Below, piece by piece: positions 17,985 through 25,364 of a stretch of DNA of 27,164 nucleotides; the stretch's first letter is position 1, and every line of letters starts with the position of its first letter. A program made the translations under genes and the position numbers. The notes beneath the pieces are model-generated. The model was not told the DNA's origin. It was given only the letters and a program-made list of their open reading frames with translations, and did not search any database. Source of the DNA: DAIOGN01 sp036745245 (GTDB lineage Bacteria; Zixibacteria; MSB-5A5; JAUVRN01). The stretch is from the NCBI GenBank assembly GCA_036745245.1, contig DAIOGN010000032.1:1-27164 (forward strand), given 5' to 3'.

Positions 17985-18485
17985 ATGAACGGATTTACTC
18001 GGATCGCCGCCGGCCTGGTGGCTGCGGCCTTCATCACCGCGACCGCCACAGCGGCCTCGCCGGAAGACATGCTCAAGGGGGCCAAGGGTCTCGAAGTGGC
18101 GTTCCTCAAGGCCTTCAACGAAGGCAATGCCGAGGCCATGGTGCCGCTCTACTGGAACAGTCCGGAGGTTGTGCTCCTTCCGCCTGACGCCATGGTGGTC
18201 AGGGGACCGCAGGCCATCAAAGAGTCATTCGCGCAGATGGCCGTCACCATGAAAGGCTGCAGCCTGGAGATCACCGAGAGTCACCAATTGCCCGTGGGCG
18301 AAGTTGTGGTCTCCTGGGGGCTCTTCAAGCTCACCATGCCTGGCCCCGATGGGAAGCCCATGGAGATGCTGGGCCGTTTCAGCGACGTGAAGGCCGAGCG
18401 CGACGGCAAGTGGGTGTACCTGGTAGACCACGCCTCCATGCCAACGCCGCCCCCGCCTGTGCCCGAGGCAGCGCCCAAGCAGTAG
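17985..18485 (+). CDS. Secreted NTF2/SnoaL-like (DUF4440-type) protein
   Basis: A 166-residue protein with a signal peptide (MNGFTRIAAGLVAAAFITATATAA read as n-, h- and c-regions, cleavage near residue 24). The body has the alpha+beta cone pattern of the NTF2-like superfamily: FLKAFNEGNAEAMVPLYW, PPDAMVVRGPQAIKESFAQM, SWGLFKLTMPGPDGKP, LGRFSDVKAERDGKWVYLVDHAS. It ends in a proline-rich tail. The family includes many small periplasmic proteins of unknown function that bind small ligands, and I cannot name a substrate. GGAG in CAGGAGAAAACAAC supports the ATG. It follows the rRNA terminator and has its own terminator at 18544-18570, so it is probably a single-gene unit. Confidence 0.75.
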   Translation: MNGFTRIAAGLVAAAFITATATAASPEDMLKGAKGLEVAFLKAFNEGNAEAMVPLYWNSPEVVLLPPDAMVVRGPQAIKESFAQMAVTMKGCSLEITESHQLPVGEVVVSWGLFKLTMPGPDGKPMEMLGRFSDVKAERDGKWVYLVDHASMPTPPPPVPEAAPKQ

Positions 18486-18543
18486 GATGTCCCAATCCAA
18501 GTGGCTGGAAGAGCCTGCCACGCAGTCGCTCCTTTCAGATCGA

Positions 18544-18570
18544 AGCCCCCGCAGAATCGCGGGGGCTTTT
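18544..18570 (+). terminator. Terminator after the NTF2-like gene
   Basis: A 9-bp stem AGCCCCCGC / GCGGGGGCT with a 6-base loop and TTTT. It is almost the same sequence as the rRNA terminator at 17907-17933. Confidence 0.88.
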
Positions 18571-18574
18571 GTCT

Positions 18575-18599
18575 GGGGTCAGCCCATGCGGGTTAGCCC
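18575..18599. repeat. Possible degenerate GGGGTCAG repeat
   Basis: GGGGTCAGCCC (18575-18585) followed by GGGTTAGCCC (18590-18599). It resembles one end of the GGGGTCAGA family but lacks a clear palindrome. The surrounding 18571-18700 holds nothing else I can support. Confidence 0.35.
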
Positions 18600-18726
18600 T
18601 TTTGTGTGAGCGGCCAGGATGTATCTTCATATCAAGGAGAACGGACAGGGTCGGCCGGCAGGACAAGGCCCCGGTGAAGCCGGTGGCAGGCCCTCGCAAT
18701 GAGTCGAACAGAAAAGAGGACACTGA

Positions 18727-18906
18727 GTGGCGCGAAGTAACTTTGGCTTCCAGAAGTACCAGAAAGAATTGAAACGTAAGCAGAAGAGCGATAAGAAGCG
18801 GCAGCGCGCGCTCGATAAGAAGAACCCGGCGTCCGAGACACCCCCCTCCGATTCGCCGGACGATCCCAAGCTCAACCCCGATCCGGAAAGCCCCGCACCC
18901 GAGTAG
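18727..18906 (+). CDS. Small lysine-rich conserved protein
   Basis: A 59-residue protein from a GTG start with AGAGGA upstream. It starts MARSNFGFQKYQKELKRKQK and stays K/R/Q-rich to about residue 33, predicted as one charged helix. An acidic, proline-rich tail follows (PPSDSPDDPKLNPDPESPAPE is its general makeup). Small proteins starting with SNFSFQKRQKE-like sequence and a lysine run are common, uncharacterised entries in deltaproteobacteria and relatives. A nucleic-acid- or ribosome-associated role is only a guess from the charge. The stop is followed at once by a GGGGTCAGA repeat and the convergent pilin-like gene. Confidence 0.65.
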   Translation: MARSNFGFQKYQKELKRKQKSDKKRQRALDKKNPASETPPSDSPDDPKLNPDPESPAPE

Positions 18907-18930
18907 ATTGGGGTCAGACGCGCAGCGTCT
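18907..18930. repeat. GGGGTCAGA-family repeat, copy D, with hairpin
   Basis: ATTGGGGTCAGA (18907-18918) overlaps a hairpin AGACGC-GCA-GCGTCT (18916-18930). It fills the whole gap between two convergent genes. The first base past the left stop and the first base of the right stop bracket it. Confidence 0.65.
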
Positions 18931-19313
18931 TACGACGTCGCGTCATTCGCAGTGCAGATGACCCCGCCAGCCTGATCGACGACCCAGGTGTCGATGGTGG
19001 GGTCCAAATCCAGATTCGCAGTGGCCCTGCAATTCCAGGTGGCACCCGCGGAAGACAGCGAATAGCTGTAGCGCGAATTCGTCGGGAGGGTGACGCCGAT
19101 CGTGCCTAGATCGGTGCCGTATTGCATGTTGGCGCTGTAGTACGCCTGTTGCATGGCGTGGATCTGCCGGAGCAGCTGCTGGGCTTCTACCTGTTTCGCT
19201 TGGGACTCCGATTGTGACGGGATGGCGCCGATGCGTTCCCGCTCCTGCTGGCTGCAGGCACCTCCCAGGAGGGCCAGGATCAGAGTGGTCAGAACTCGGT
19301 GACGGTTGGACAT
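18930..19313 (-). CDS. Lipoprotein with type IV pilin-like head domain
   Basis: 127 residues from ATG 19313, which has GAGGAGG 7 bases upstream. The N-terminus MSNRHRVLTTLILALLGGAC is a lipoprotein signal with lipobox LGGAC (Cys20), not a prepilin leader. The next part, AKQVEAQQLLRQIHAMQQAYY, then MQYGTDLGTIGV and YSYSLSSAGATWNCRATAN, looks like the helix end and globular head of type IV pilins and type II secretion pseudopilins (compare the common QAYFAENGTYG pattern). Two cysteines near the C-terminus may form a disulfide. A lipid-anchored pilin-like head is unusual; a role as surface or assembly factor is inference. There are no other pilus genes in the window. Confidence 0.6.
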   Translation of the reverse strand: MSNRHRVLTTLILALLGGACSQQERERIGAIPSQSESQAKQVEAQQLLRQIHAMQQAYYSANMQYGTDLGTIGVTLPTNSRYSYSLSSAGATWNCRATANLDLDPTIDTWVVDQAGGVICTANDATS

Positions 19314-19401
19314 GGGCGTACCTCCTCGACGGATCATGGAACACGGTTCCCCTGAGATTATCGGTATGGCAGGCGATCCAGTTGATTCCAATAACCGGTG
19401 G

Positions 19402-20196
19402 TCAGGGGGGACAATTCCAGAGGCTGTCGGCGGTGTGGTTGCAGGTGTAGCAGAGCCCGCGATCGGCGAACAGGAAGAAGTGGATCAGCCTCATGATGTC
19501 GGCCGAGTTGACCGTCCCCGAGCAATTCACGTCAGCATGGGCCTCGCAGACGGGGATGGGCTCGAAGTAGAACACGTGGCGCACCAGCAAATAGAGATCT
19601 CCATGATCCACGACGCCATCGGCATTCAAGTCTCCCGAGGGACAAGACGGGACCACGGTGATCGTGTCGGCCATCCACTTCAACGGGTACTCCGCGCCCG
19701 TGGAGTCCTGTGCCAGCAGCGCCTCAATTCCAGCTCCCAGGATCGTGTCGATGATGATGCGCCCTGTGTCGAGCGGCACCACAGTGATTCGCCAGATCTC
19801 ACCTGTGCCGGTCCAGTAAGGCGACTGCGTGCCGGTGATCGTCAGGCTGAGGGAGTCAGGATTGGTCGTGCCGCCCGAGTCGACAAACGAGGCTCCGACG
19901 GCGCCCCAGGGGGTGAGTGACCAGCCTACCGTTGCCGGACCAGGGGCCAGAGAAATGGGACCCAGCAGATGACCATTGCTGAAGGCCAGCTCAAGGGGCC
20001 AGCGGATCGTCTTGAGGGGCTCGGTTCCCGCACTATCCGCTACGAAGACGATTCGACCTGGAGCGCCCTGAACCAGCGTGTCGTTCTGCGATAACGTGTG
20101 AACCCGAAGCACATACGGCGTCTGAGCCCACGCGAGTTGCGGCAGTCCGATGGCGGCAAGCATCAAAACCCGAAGGCCACAACGCCACACCTTCAT
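19402..20196 (-). CDS. Secreted protein with C-terminal type I dockerin pair (2)
   Basis: 264 residues. The signal peptide MKVWRCGLRVLMLAAIGLPQ ends near AWA. A beta-rich domain (about 28-185) follows, with TGTGEIWRITVVPLDTGRIIIDT and a final ADTITVVP strand; it has some look of cohesin-like or other Ig folds. The last about 80 residues hold two EF-hand-like dockerin loops, DLNADGVVDHGD and DVNCSGTVNSAD, each followed by a helix. A Cys-rich end follows (CYTCNH...LWNCPP). ATG 20196 overlaps the stop of the upstream gene as ATGA and has GGGAG in front. The long open frame beyond it is a shadow of the neighbour. Dockerins bind cohesins and calcium. No cohesin scaffold is recognised here, so the partner is unknown. 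Confidence 0.78.
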   Translation of the reverse strand: MKVWRCGLRVLMLAAIGLPQLAWAQTPYVLRVHTLSQNDTLVQGAPGRIVFVADSAGTEPLKTIRWPLELAFSNGHLLGPISLAPGPATVGWSLTPWGAVGASFVDSGGTTNPDSLSLTITGTQSPYWTGTGEIWRITVVPLDTGRIIIDTILGAGIEALLAQDSTGAEYPLKWMADTITVVPSCPSGDLNADGVVDHGDLYLLVRHVFYFEPIPVCEAHADVNCSGTVNSADIMRLIHFFLFADRGLCYTCNHTADSLWNCPP

Positions 20197-21005
20197 GGAC
20201 ACTCCCACACCCCCTGCTCCACCAGCGCGCACGCATAGCAGGGTCGCGGCCCGGCCCTGAATATGTAGTTCAGCAGAATGATGATGTCGGCCGAAGTAAG
20301 AGTGCCCGTGCAGTTGACGTCGCCGTAGGCGGAGCAGGGCACAGGCGCCGGACCGTTCTTGAAGACATGGTTTACCAGGTAGATGGCATCGGCTGAGGTA
20401 ATCTCGGAGTTGCTGTTGGCATCGCCCGTGGGGCAGTAGGGAACCACATGGATGGTGCGGGCCTGCCAGGTCACCGGATACGGCGTGCCGTTCGAGGAGA
20501 GGGCAGACAGGTGGTTGTAGGGCCAGATCGCCGTCGTGTCGATCACGATGAGCCCTGTGTCCGGAGGGGTGAATACGATCCGCCACTGCTCCCCGGTGCC
20601 CTGCCATAATCCACCCAGATAGTACAACGCTCCGAGAAGAACGGTATCCGGGTTGGTGGCGTAGAACCTGGGCCTCAGATTCTGTGAGAAGTTGCCCTGT
20701 CGTTTCGTGTGGTACACGTTCACGACGGCCGCGGGATTCACCACCTGCCAGAAGGAGTCCACCACGGGGCCGATAAGAGTCTCGTGGCTGTAGGTCAGCG
20801 TCAGTGCCCAGGTGAAGGCGGCCGCCGGTGGATCGCCTTCAGCGTCGATGCTGAAGAGGATCGCTCCCTCCACGCCCTGCATCAAAGTGTCGTTGCCCGT
20901 GTCGGTATGTACACCGAGGGCGTAGGGTGGCTGGGCGACCACGGACTTCGCGCTCGGCGGTGCCGCCAGAATCAGCGCGGCCACCCACAGGATTCTCCTC
21001 CTCAT
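20193..21005 (-). CDS. Secreted protein with C-terminal type I dockerin pair (1)
   Basis: 270 residues, a clear paralogue of the following gene: the same order of signal peptide (MRRRILWVAALILAAPPSAK, cleavage near VVA at 22-24), beta-rich domain starting QPPYALGVHTDTGNDTLMQG, a GTGEQWRIVFTPPDTGLIVID block, and two dockerin loops DANSNSEITSAD and DVNCTGTLTSAD. The end CYACALVEQGVWECP matches the neighbour's. Both proteins share the TLxQG and DTG-IxID segments, pointing to tandem duplication. Start choice is uncertain: ATG 21005 gives a clean signal peptide, while an upstream GTG at 21032 would add nine residues. Translation is coupled to the next gene by an ATGA overlap. Function is unknown; it is probably an exported surface or matrix protein. 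Confidence 0.78.
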   Translation of the reverse strand: MRRRILWVAALILAAPPSAKSVVAQPPYALGVHTDTGNDTLMQGVEGAILFSIDAEGDPPAAAFTWALTLTYSHETLIGPVVDSFWQVVNPAAVVNVYHTKRQGNFSQNLRPRFYATNPDTVLLGALYYLGGLWQGTGEQWRIVFTPPDTGLIVIDTTAIWPYNHLSALSSNGTPYPVTWQARTIHVVPYCPTGDANSNSEITSADAIYLVNHVFKNGPAPVPCSAYGDVNCTGTLTSADIIILLNYIFRAGPRPCYACALVEQGVWECP

Positions 21006-21112
21006 CTGTGACAATATAGGCATCGGCGGCACGTTTTGTGTGCTCGATGTGTCGCGACGGGATCGAGTTTCTCATTGCCAGACGATACATTTGGTCCGTT
21101 TCTAGACGGAGT

Positions 21113-21925
21113 ATGAGTCCACGGCTCCGGTTGATGTGCGTGCTCGCGCACCCCGACGACGAGTCTCTGGGCACGGGCGGCACGCTGGCGAAGTATGCGA
21201 GCGAAGGGGTCGAGACCTTCGTGGTCACGGCCACACGGGGAGAGCGGGGTCGGTTCGGTGACGTGGAACCGAGACCCGGGCCCGATGTGGTGGGGCGGGC
21301 GCGGGAAGCGGAACTGCGCGCGGCGGCCGGCGTTCTGGGCGTGAAGGAGGTATCCTTCCTGGATTATCTCGATGCCGATCTGGACCAGGCACCTCCTCAG
21401 GAAGTCATCGAGAAGATCGCCGGCCACATCTGTCGCATCCGGCCCCAGGTGGTCGTCACCTTTGGCCCTGACGGTGCGTATGGGCATCCGGATCACATTG
21501 CCATTTCCCAGTTCACGGCCGCTGCCATTGTGCGTGCCGCGGGTGCTTCGGATGAGGGTTCTGGTTCGGACCGGTCGGCACATGCGGTGTCGAAGTGTTA
21601 CCACATCACGTGGGATGAGCAGAACTGGACGGCGTACCAGCTGGCCTTCAAGAAGCTGAGTTCTAAGGTGGATGGCGTCGAGCGCCTGGCCGTGGTGCAC
21701 CCCAGCTGGCTGATCACCACCATCGTGGATGCCTCCGCACACTGGGAGACCGTCTGGCGTGCGGTGCAGTGCCACAAGACACAGATGTCAGTGTACGGAA
21801 GGCTGTCGGAACTCACGCCCGAAGAGCACAAGGCGCTCTGGGGGCGACAGTCGTTTTACCGCGTGTTTAGCACCGTGAACGGCGGTCGGACACGGGAGAC
21901 GGATCTGTTCGAAGGGTTGAGGTAA
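21113..21925 (+). CDS. PIG-L family deacetylase (second copy, MshB/Mca/BshB2-like)
   Basis: 270 residues from ATG 21113. Zinc-binding AHPDDESLGTGGTLAKYASEG at the N-terminus and YGHPDHIAIS in the middle place it in the LmbE/PIG-L family. The ESLGTGGTLAKYASEGVETFVVTATRGERGRFGD segment resembles mycothiol MshB/Mca and BshB2-type proteins more than BshB1. It could be a second GlcNAc-malate deacetylase, an S-conjugate amidase that clears bacillithiol adducts, or a deacetylase for another sugar. With bshABC in the same window a thiol-related role is the simplest guess. It ends next to repeat copy B and converges with the following gene. The start is uncertain: GGAG lies only one base from this ATG and another ATG follows at 21134. 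Confidence 0.85.
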   Translation: MSPRLRLMCVLAHPDDESLGTGGTLAKYASEGVETFVVTATRGERGRFGDVEPRPGPDVVGRAREAELRAAAGVLGVKEVSFLDYLDADLDQAPPQEVIEKIAGHICRIRPQVVVTFGPDGAYGHPDHIAISQFTAAAIVRAAGASDEGSGSDRSAHAVSKCYHITWDEQNWTAYQLAFKKLSSKVDGVERLAVVHPSWLITTIVDASAHWETVWRAVQCHKTQMSVYGRLSELTPEEHKALWGRQSFYRVFSTVNGGRTRETDLFEGLR

Positions 21926-21929
21926 ATGT

Positions 21930-22003
21930 GGTCAGAGGCAAATTAGACCGAACCGCCCCGTGGTGTCGCCCTACCGCGTGGCCGGTCTAATTTGCCTCTG
22001 ACC
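21930..22003. repeat. GGGGTCAGAGGCAAATTA-type inverted repeat, copy B
   Basis: Perfect 21-bp arms at 21930-21950 and 21983-22003, beginning GGTCAGAGGCAAATTA and separated by 32 bases. It starts five bases after the stop of the PIG-L gene. On the other side a short direct repeat CCCATTTAAT (22003-22022 region) leads into the stop of the convergent gene. The arms match copy A at 2410-2488, the centres do not. Confidence 0.9.
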
Positions 22004-22017
22004 CCATTTAATCCCAT

Positions 22018-23055
22018 TTAATCGCCGCGCATGCCGGGGGCCGCTTCGTATTGCCGGAGGGTGGTGATGACCATGTCGCGTCGGACTGGGTCCGACTGCT
22101 GCTCGGCGGCTGCGATGAGCCCCGATTTCACCACGGGATTCAATGTGGCGGGAACCTTGCCCGGTTCGTAGAGCGTTCCGCTGTACAACAGGGGAAGCAG
22201 ATAGATCGCCTTTTGAACGACCGTGGTGGACGTGACGGCCAGAGCCTCCACCACGATCTGCTGTGCCATGATGGTCCCGGCGTCGTTCGGGCTGTATGGA
22301 GAGGGCGACAGTTCCGCAAGCCAGTAGAGCCCGTCGAGAGCCCCGGAGTACTGAATGGTGTCCATGTGCCTGTACTTGTCCACGGCCCTGGCCACGCCGC
22401 CAATCTGCGCAATGGTCTTGGCCGCCAGGGAGCGGTTAGCGGGCCAGCGATTGTTCTTCGACACGAAGATCCTGTCTACCATGTCCGCAGCCGCCAGGCC
22501 GGCTCCACCGTAGCTGCCGATGATCTCCAGTAGCACAGCTGTGGCGGGCCCGTGGTTCTGGTGCCATTGTTCCAGCCGATTCGCCATGACGAGGGCGGCT
22601 TCCGCGCGCCGTAGCTCGGGGGCCTGCTCGAGCGCCAGGCGGCACACATTTTCCACGCGGTAGTCGAGCAGCCCGTCGGTCAAAAGCTCGTACGTCATAG
22701 GGTGGGGCCACTCCTGTTTGGCGGCCAGCACCACGAATGCGTAACGTCGCCGGATCTCGTCCTGGAACAGCGGGTCGAAGGTGAGAGCCTGTGTGATCTT
22801 GTCCACCACGTACTCGGGTCTCTCCGCCAGGAGGATCTGCGTGGCCACCCGCGGCCCCGAGTCGGACACCCCCTTGAACAGCCACATCGCAGTATCCACG
22901 CGGCGCTCCGGGCTGAGCATCTTCAGGTCCTGGAGCACTTCGGTGGGATGGGTCTTGTTGGGATCGTAGCGGAAGTCGCTCGAATATTGGGCGAGCGCCA
23001 TGCCCGTCGCCGCAAGCCAGGCCACGCCTGCTGCCATCACGGTTCGGCTATTCAT
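22018..23055 (-). CDS. Secreted helical-repeat (HEAT-like) protein of unknown function
   Basis: 345 residues from ATG 23055 with GGGGTG upstream. The signal peptide MNSRTVMAAGVAWLAATGMA ends near ALA (20-22). The rest is alpha-helical with many short helix pairs (VLQDLKMLSPERRVDTAMWLF, ALVMANRLEQWHQNHG, SLAAKTIAQIGGVARAVDKY, VVEALAVTSTTVVQKAIYLL). This pattern suggests a HEAT/armadillo-type solenoid, without a named family that I recognise. It is probably periplasmic and protein-binding. It lies downstream of mgtE on the same strand, 123 bases away, with a repeat pair between, so co-transcription is uncertain. The stop TAA lies at the edge of repeat copy B. Confidence 0.65.
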   Translation of the reverse strand: MNSRTVMAAGVAWLAATGMALAQYSSDFRYDPNKTHPTEVLQDLKMLSPERRVDTAMWLFKGVSDSGPRVATQILLAERPEYVVDKITQALTFDPLFQDEIRRRYAFVVLAAKQEWPHPMTYELLTDGLLDYRVENVCRLALEQAPELRRAEAALVMANRLEQWHQNHGPATAVLLEIIGSYGGAGLAAADMVDRIFVSKNNRWPANRSLAAKTIAQIGGVARAVDKYRHMDTIQYSGALDGLYWLAELSPSPYSPNDAGTIMAQQIVVEALAVTSTTVVQKAIYLLPLLYSGTLYEPGKVPATLNPVVKSGLIAAAEQQSDPVRRDMVITTLRQYEAAPGMRGD

Positions 23056-23121
23056 ACACACCCCAATCTATTCCAATGGTTGTGCGAATCAAAGCCCTCA
23101 CCAGACCGCCTGGAGATTGTG

Positions 23122-23176
23122 AATTGGGGTCTGACCCCAATTAAATGTGATACGTGCCGGCGGGGTCTGACCCCGC
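23122..23176. repeat. Pair of GGGGTCTGACCCC palindromes, copy C
   Basis: Two separate palindromes: AATTGGGGTC-T-GACCCCAATT (23122-23142, 10-bp perfect arms) and GCGGGGTC-T-GACCCCGC (23160-23176, 8-bp perfect arms), 17 bases apart. Both share the core GGGGTCTGACCCC, the complement of GGGGTCAGACCCC. The second lies two bases from the stop codon of mgtE. The pair layout resembles a BIME. Confidence 0.88.
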
Positions 23177-23178
23177 GG

Positions 23179-24510
23179 TTACAGGAGGGAACCGCGCAGG
23201 ATGAGTGCGGCGATCGTGAAGTACAGCCCGATGCCGGACACGTCTACCAGCGTGGATACGAACGGAGCCGACGCGCTGGCAGGGTCGGCTCCCAGACGGC
23301 GCAGGAGAAAGGGCAGCATGGATCCGGCGAAACCGCCCCAGAGCACGATGCCGAACAGGGTGGCCGAAAGGGTGAGCGCCAGGGGCAGTGCGTGCTCCCC
23401 GTACATCCCGAACATCGCGTCCCAGGCCATGATGCGCGCAAAACCCAGAGCGGCCAGGGCGAGTCCGAGACCGACGCCCGACGCCAGTTCACGCTGCGCC
23501 ACCCGCCACCAGTCGCGCAGTCGCACCTCGCCCAGCGCCATGGCGCGAATCACGAGAGTGGAGGCTTGCGACCCGGAATTGCCGCCCGAGGCGATGATGA
23601 GCGGCACGAAAAACGCAAGGACCACGGCCTTGGCAATGTGCTCCTCGAAGTTGCGCATGGCTGTGGCCGTGAGGAGTTCGCCCACAAACAGAACGGCGAG
23701 CCAGCCCACCCGCTTCTTGAACATCTCTCCGATCGAAAGATCCAGATACGGCTGCTCAAGGGCCGCGACACCGCCGTACTTGTGGATGTCCTCGGTGGCC
23801 TCTTCCTGCACCACGTCGACGATGTCGTCCACGGCCACCACGCCCTTCATGCGCCCCTGGTCGTCCACCACCGGCAGCGTGAGCAGGTCGTAGTCGGCGA
23901 ACAGGTGGGAGATCTGCTCCTGATCCATTCCTTCGTGCACGGTGATCACTTCCGGATCCATGATCTCGCGCACATAGGCATCGGACCGTGCACAGAACAG
24001 CTTTCGCAGGCTCACCGCGCCCAGCACCCGCTGTTCCGGGTCGAGCACATAGGTGGGGAAGTCGGTCTCATCACGGCCGGTAATCTGACGTCGCAGGTAG
24101 TTGATGGCTTCGTCCACCCGCATGTCGGGCCGCAGGCGGGTGTACTGCGTGTTCATGAGGCCGCCTGCCTCGTCTTCGGCGTAGGCGAGCAGTGCGGACA
24201 CGTCCCTGCGCGTGGAGCCATCGAGCAGATCCAGCCAGCCGGAGCGCTCGTGCTCGGAGACATCCTGCAGGAGATCGGCAGCGTCGTCGGGTGCCAGAAG
24301 CCGCACCCAGCCGCGGCGCTGCGATTCGGGGAGCGGGGCCAGAAGATTGTACTGGTCGGAAGCGGAGAGCGAGAGAAACACTTCCTCCGCCTCCTCTCGC
24401 GCGAGCACGGCGAAACCTTCGCTGCGCTCTTCCGACGTGAGCACCGGCCAGAGTTCGCGCATCTGGTCCCCGGACAACCGATCGAGTTCGGCTACGTCTT
24501 CCGGCGTCAC
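23179..24510 (-). CDS. mgtE: MgtE magnesium channel
   Basis: 443 residues. The order is the family's: an N-terminal helical domain (about 1-120, LSASDQYNLLAPLPESQRR), two CBS domains (about 125-250, MDPEVITVHEGMDQEQIS and LLTLPVVDDQGRMKGVVAVDD), a connecting helix, then five membrane segments. The pore-region signature ASGGNSGSQASTLVIRAMALGEV follows the second helix. It lets Mg2+ into the cell; the cytoplasmic domains close it when Mg2+ is high. The GTG at 24510 has CGAGG about 7 bases upstream, and the only nearby ATG is out of frame. Minus-strand TTGACT (24595-24590) with a weak -10 may be its promoter. I see no M-box riboswitch in the 200-base upstream gap. The stop touches repeat copy C. 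Confidence 0.96.
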   Translation of the reverse strand: MTPEDVAELDRLSGDQMRELWPVLTSEERSEGFAVLAREEAEEVFLSLSASDQYNLLAPLPESQRRGWVRLLAPDDAADLLQDVSEHERSGWLDLLDGSTRRDVSALLAYAEDEAGGLMNTQYTRLRPDMRVDEAINYLRRQITGRDETDFPTYVLDPEQRVLGAVSLRKLFCARSDAYVREIMDPEVITVHEGMDQEQISHLFADYDLLTLPVVDDQGRMKGVVAVDDIVDVVQEEATEDIHKYGGVAALEQPYLDLSIGEMFKKRVGWLAVLFVGELLTATAMRNFEEHIAKAVVLAFFVPLIIASGGNSGSQASTLVIRAMALGEVRLRDWWRVAQRELASGVGLGLALAALGFARIMAWDAMFGMYGEHALPLALTLSATLFGIVLWGGFAGSMLPFLLRRLGADPASASAPFVSTLVDVSGIGLYFTIAALILRGSLL

Positions 24511-24715
24511 GGCATTGCCTCGAGCGTCCCTGCGGACGCGGGCCCATGGCTTCCAGGCATCCCGCCAACATGGGCGGGTGCGACAGCCGAGTCAACGGTT
24601 TGCCGGTCCCCATGCGCGGATCTGGAGGTGTATTTTGTGTGAACAGTGCGGCCGGCACTCTGCAGGAGTTCTCCGCGGTTCCCGAACTACGGAGCAGGGG
24701 AGGGTCGCGCCGGAG

Positions 24716-25333
24716 ATGATCTACACTCCGTTCACAGAAAAGGGCGCCGAGTACTACGACCGCATCTACGCCGCGGGCTACTCCACCCAGGCCTACCGCC
24801 CCGTGTACGACGCCGTGCTCGACTTCCTCGAGCGATTCGCAGGCGCCTCCGTTCTCGAAGTGGGCTGCGGCACGGGCGACCTCGGTCGGCGTATCCGCGA
24901 TCTCGGCGTATCCTACAGGGGATTCGACATCTCTCCGGTGGCGATCGACTCCTGTCGTCAGGCGGGACTGAATGTATGTGTGGGCTCGGCGTACGACCGC
25001 TCGATGTACGAGCCCCGGGACTACTCCGTGATCATCGCCCTGGAGGTGTTCGAACACCTGGACGATCGCCGCGTGGTGGGTCTGTTTCCGCCCGGGGCGC
25101 AGGTGCTGTTCTCGGTGCCCGACTTCGTGGAGACCTCACATTTGCGGGCCTACCAGGATCCGGAGCGGGACATTGTCGCGTACTACGGAGGACTATTGGC
25201 CGTGGGGCAGATCCTCCCGTTTCGTTTCACGGCGGCCGACGGGCACACTCTTACGATCCGGCTGGCCCATGCGGTAGCAGGGGCCCAGGCCTGCGCGAAC
25301 CCCCTGACCAGCCACAAAAAAACCGCGGCTTGA
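24716..25333 (+). CDS. Class I SAM-dependent methyltransferase
   Basis: 205 residues. The SAM-binding motif VLEVGCGTGDLGRRI (46-60) is followed by YRGFDISPVAIDSCRQAG and the motif IV-like YSVIIALEVFEHLDDRRVV, the pattern of small Rossmann methyltransferases (Methyltransf_11/23 type). Its substrate cannot be told. ATG 24716 is chosen because it opens the family-like TPFTEKGAEYYDRIYAAGYS; GGGGAGGG lies about 11 bases upstream. The long open frame before it lies antisense to mgtE. The C-terminal LTSHKKTAA and stop are encoded by an A-run plus the left half of a hairpin that terminates the convergent gene, so the 3' end does double duty. Confidence 0.85.
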   Translation: MIYTPFTEKGAEYYDRIYAAGYSTQAYRPVYDAVLDFLERFAGASVLEVGCGTGDLGRRIRDLGVSYRGFDISPVAIDSCRQAGLNVCVGSAYDRSMYEPRDYSVIIALEVFEHLDDRRVVGLFPPGAQVLFSVPDFVETSHLRAYQDPERDIVAYYGGLLAVGQILPFRFTAADGHTLTIRLAHAVAGAQACANPLTSHKKTAA

Positions 25334-25344
25334 GACCGCGGTTT
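25316..25344 (-). terminator. Terminator of the BoxB-like gene (also possible for the convergent methyltransferase)
   Basis: Stem AAACCGCGG (25320-25328) / CCGCGGTTT (25336-25344) with a 7-base loop. On the minus strand it is followed by seven T (A run at 25316-25322), a strong intrinsic terminator. On the plus strand only TTT follows. Confidence 0.85.
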
Positions 25345-25364
25345 CAGAGAGCCGCAAGGCCGGC

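Noticed and set aside
18620..18703. 27-codon frame starting MYLHIKENGQG
   Set aside because: No ribosome site, glycine-rich composition, no family; not supported.
22702..24642. 646-codon open frame on the plus strand
   Set aside because: It lies antisense to mgtE and the helical secreted protein, both well supported. The translation is low-complexity His/Arg/Gly-rich with no family pattern.
24511..24715. Mg2+ riboswitch upstream of mgtE
   Set aside because: I could not find the conserved M-box (ykoK) segments by eye. The hairpins there look like ordinary GC-rich inverted sequence.
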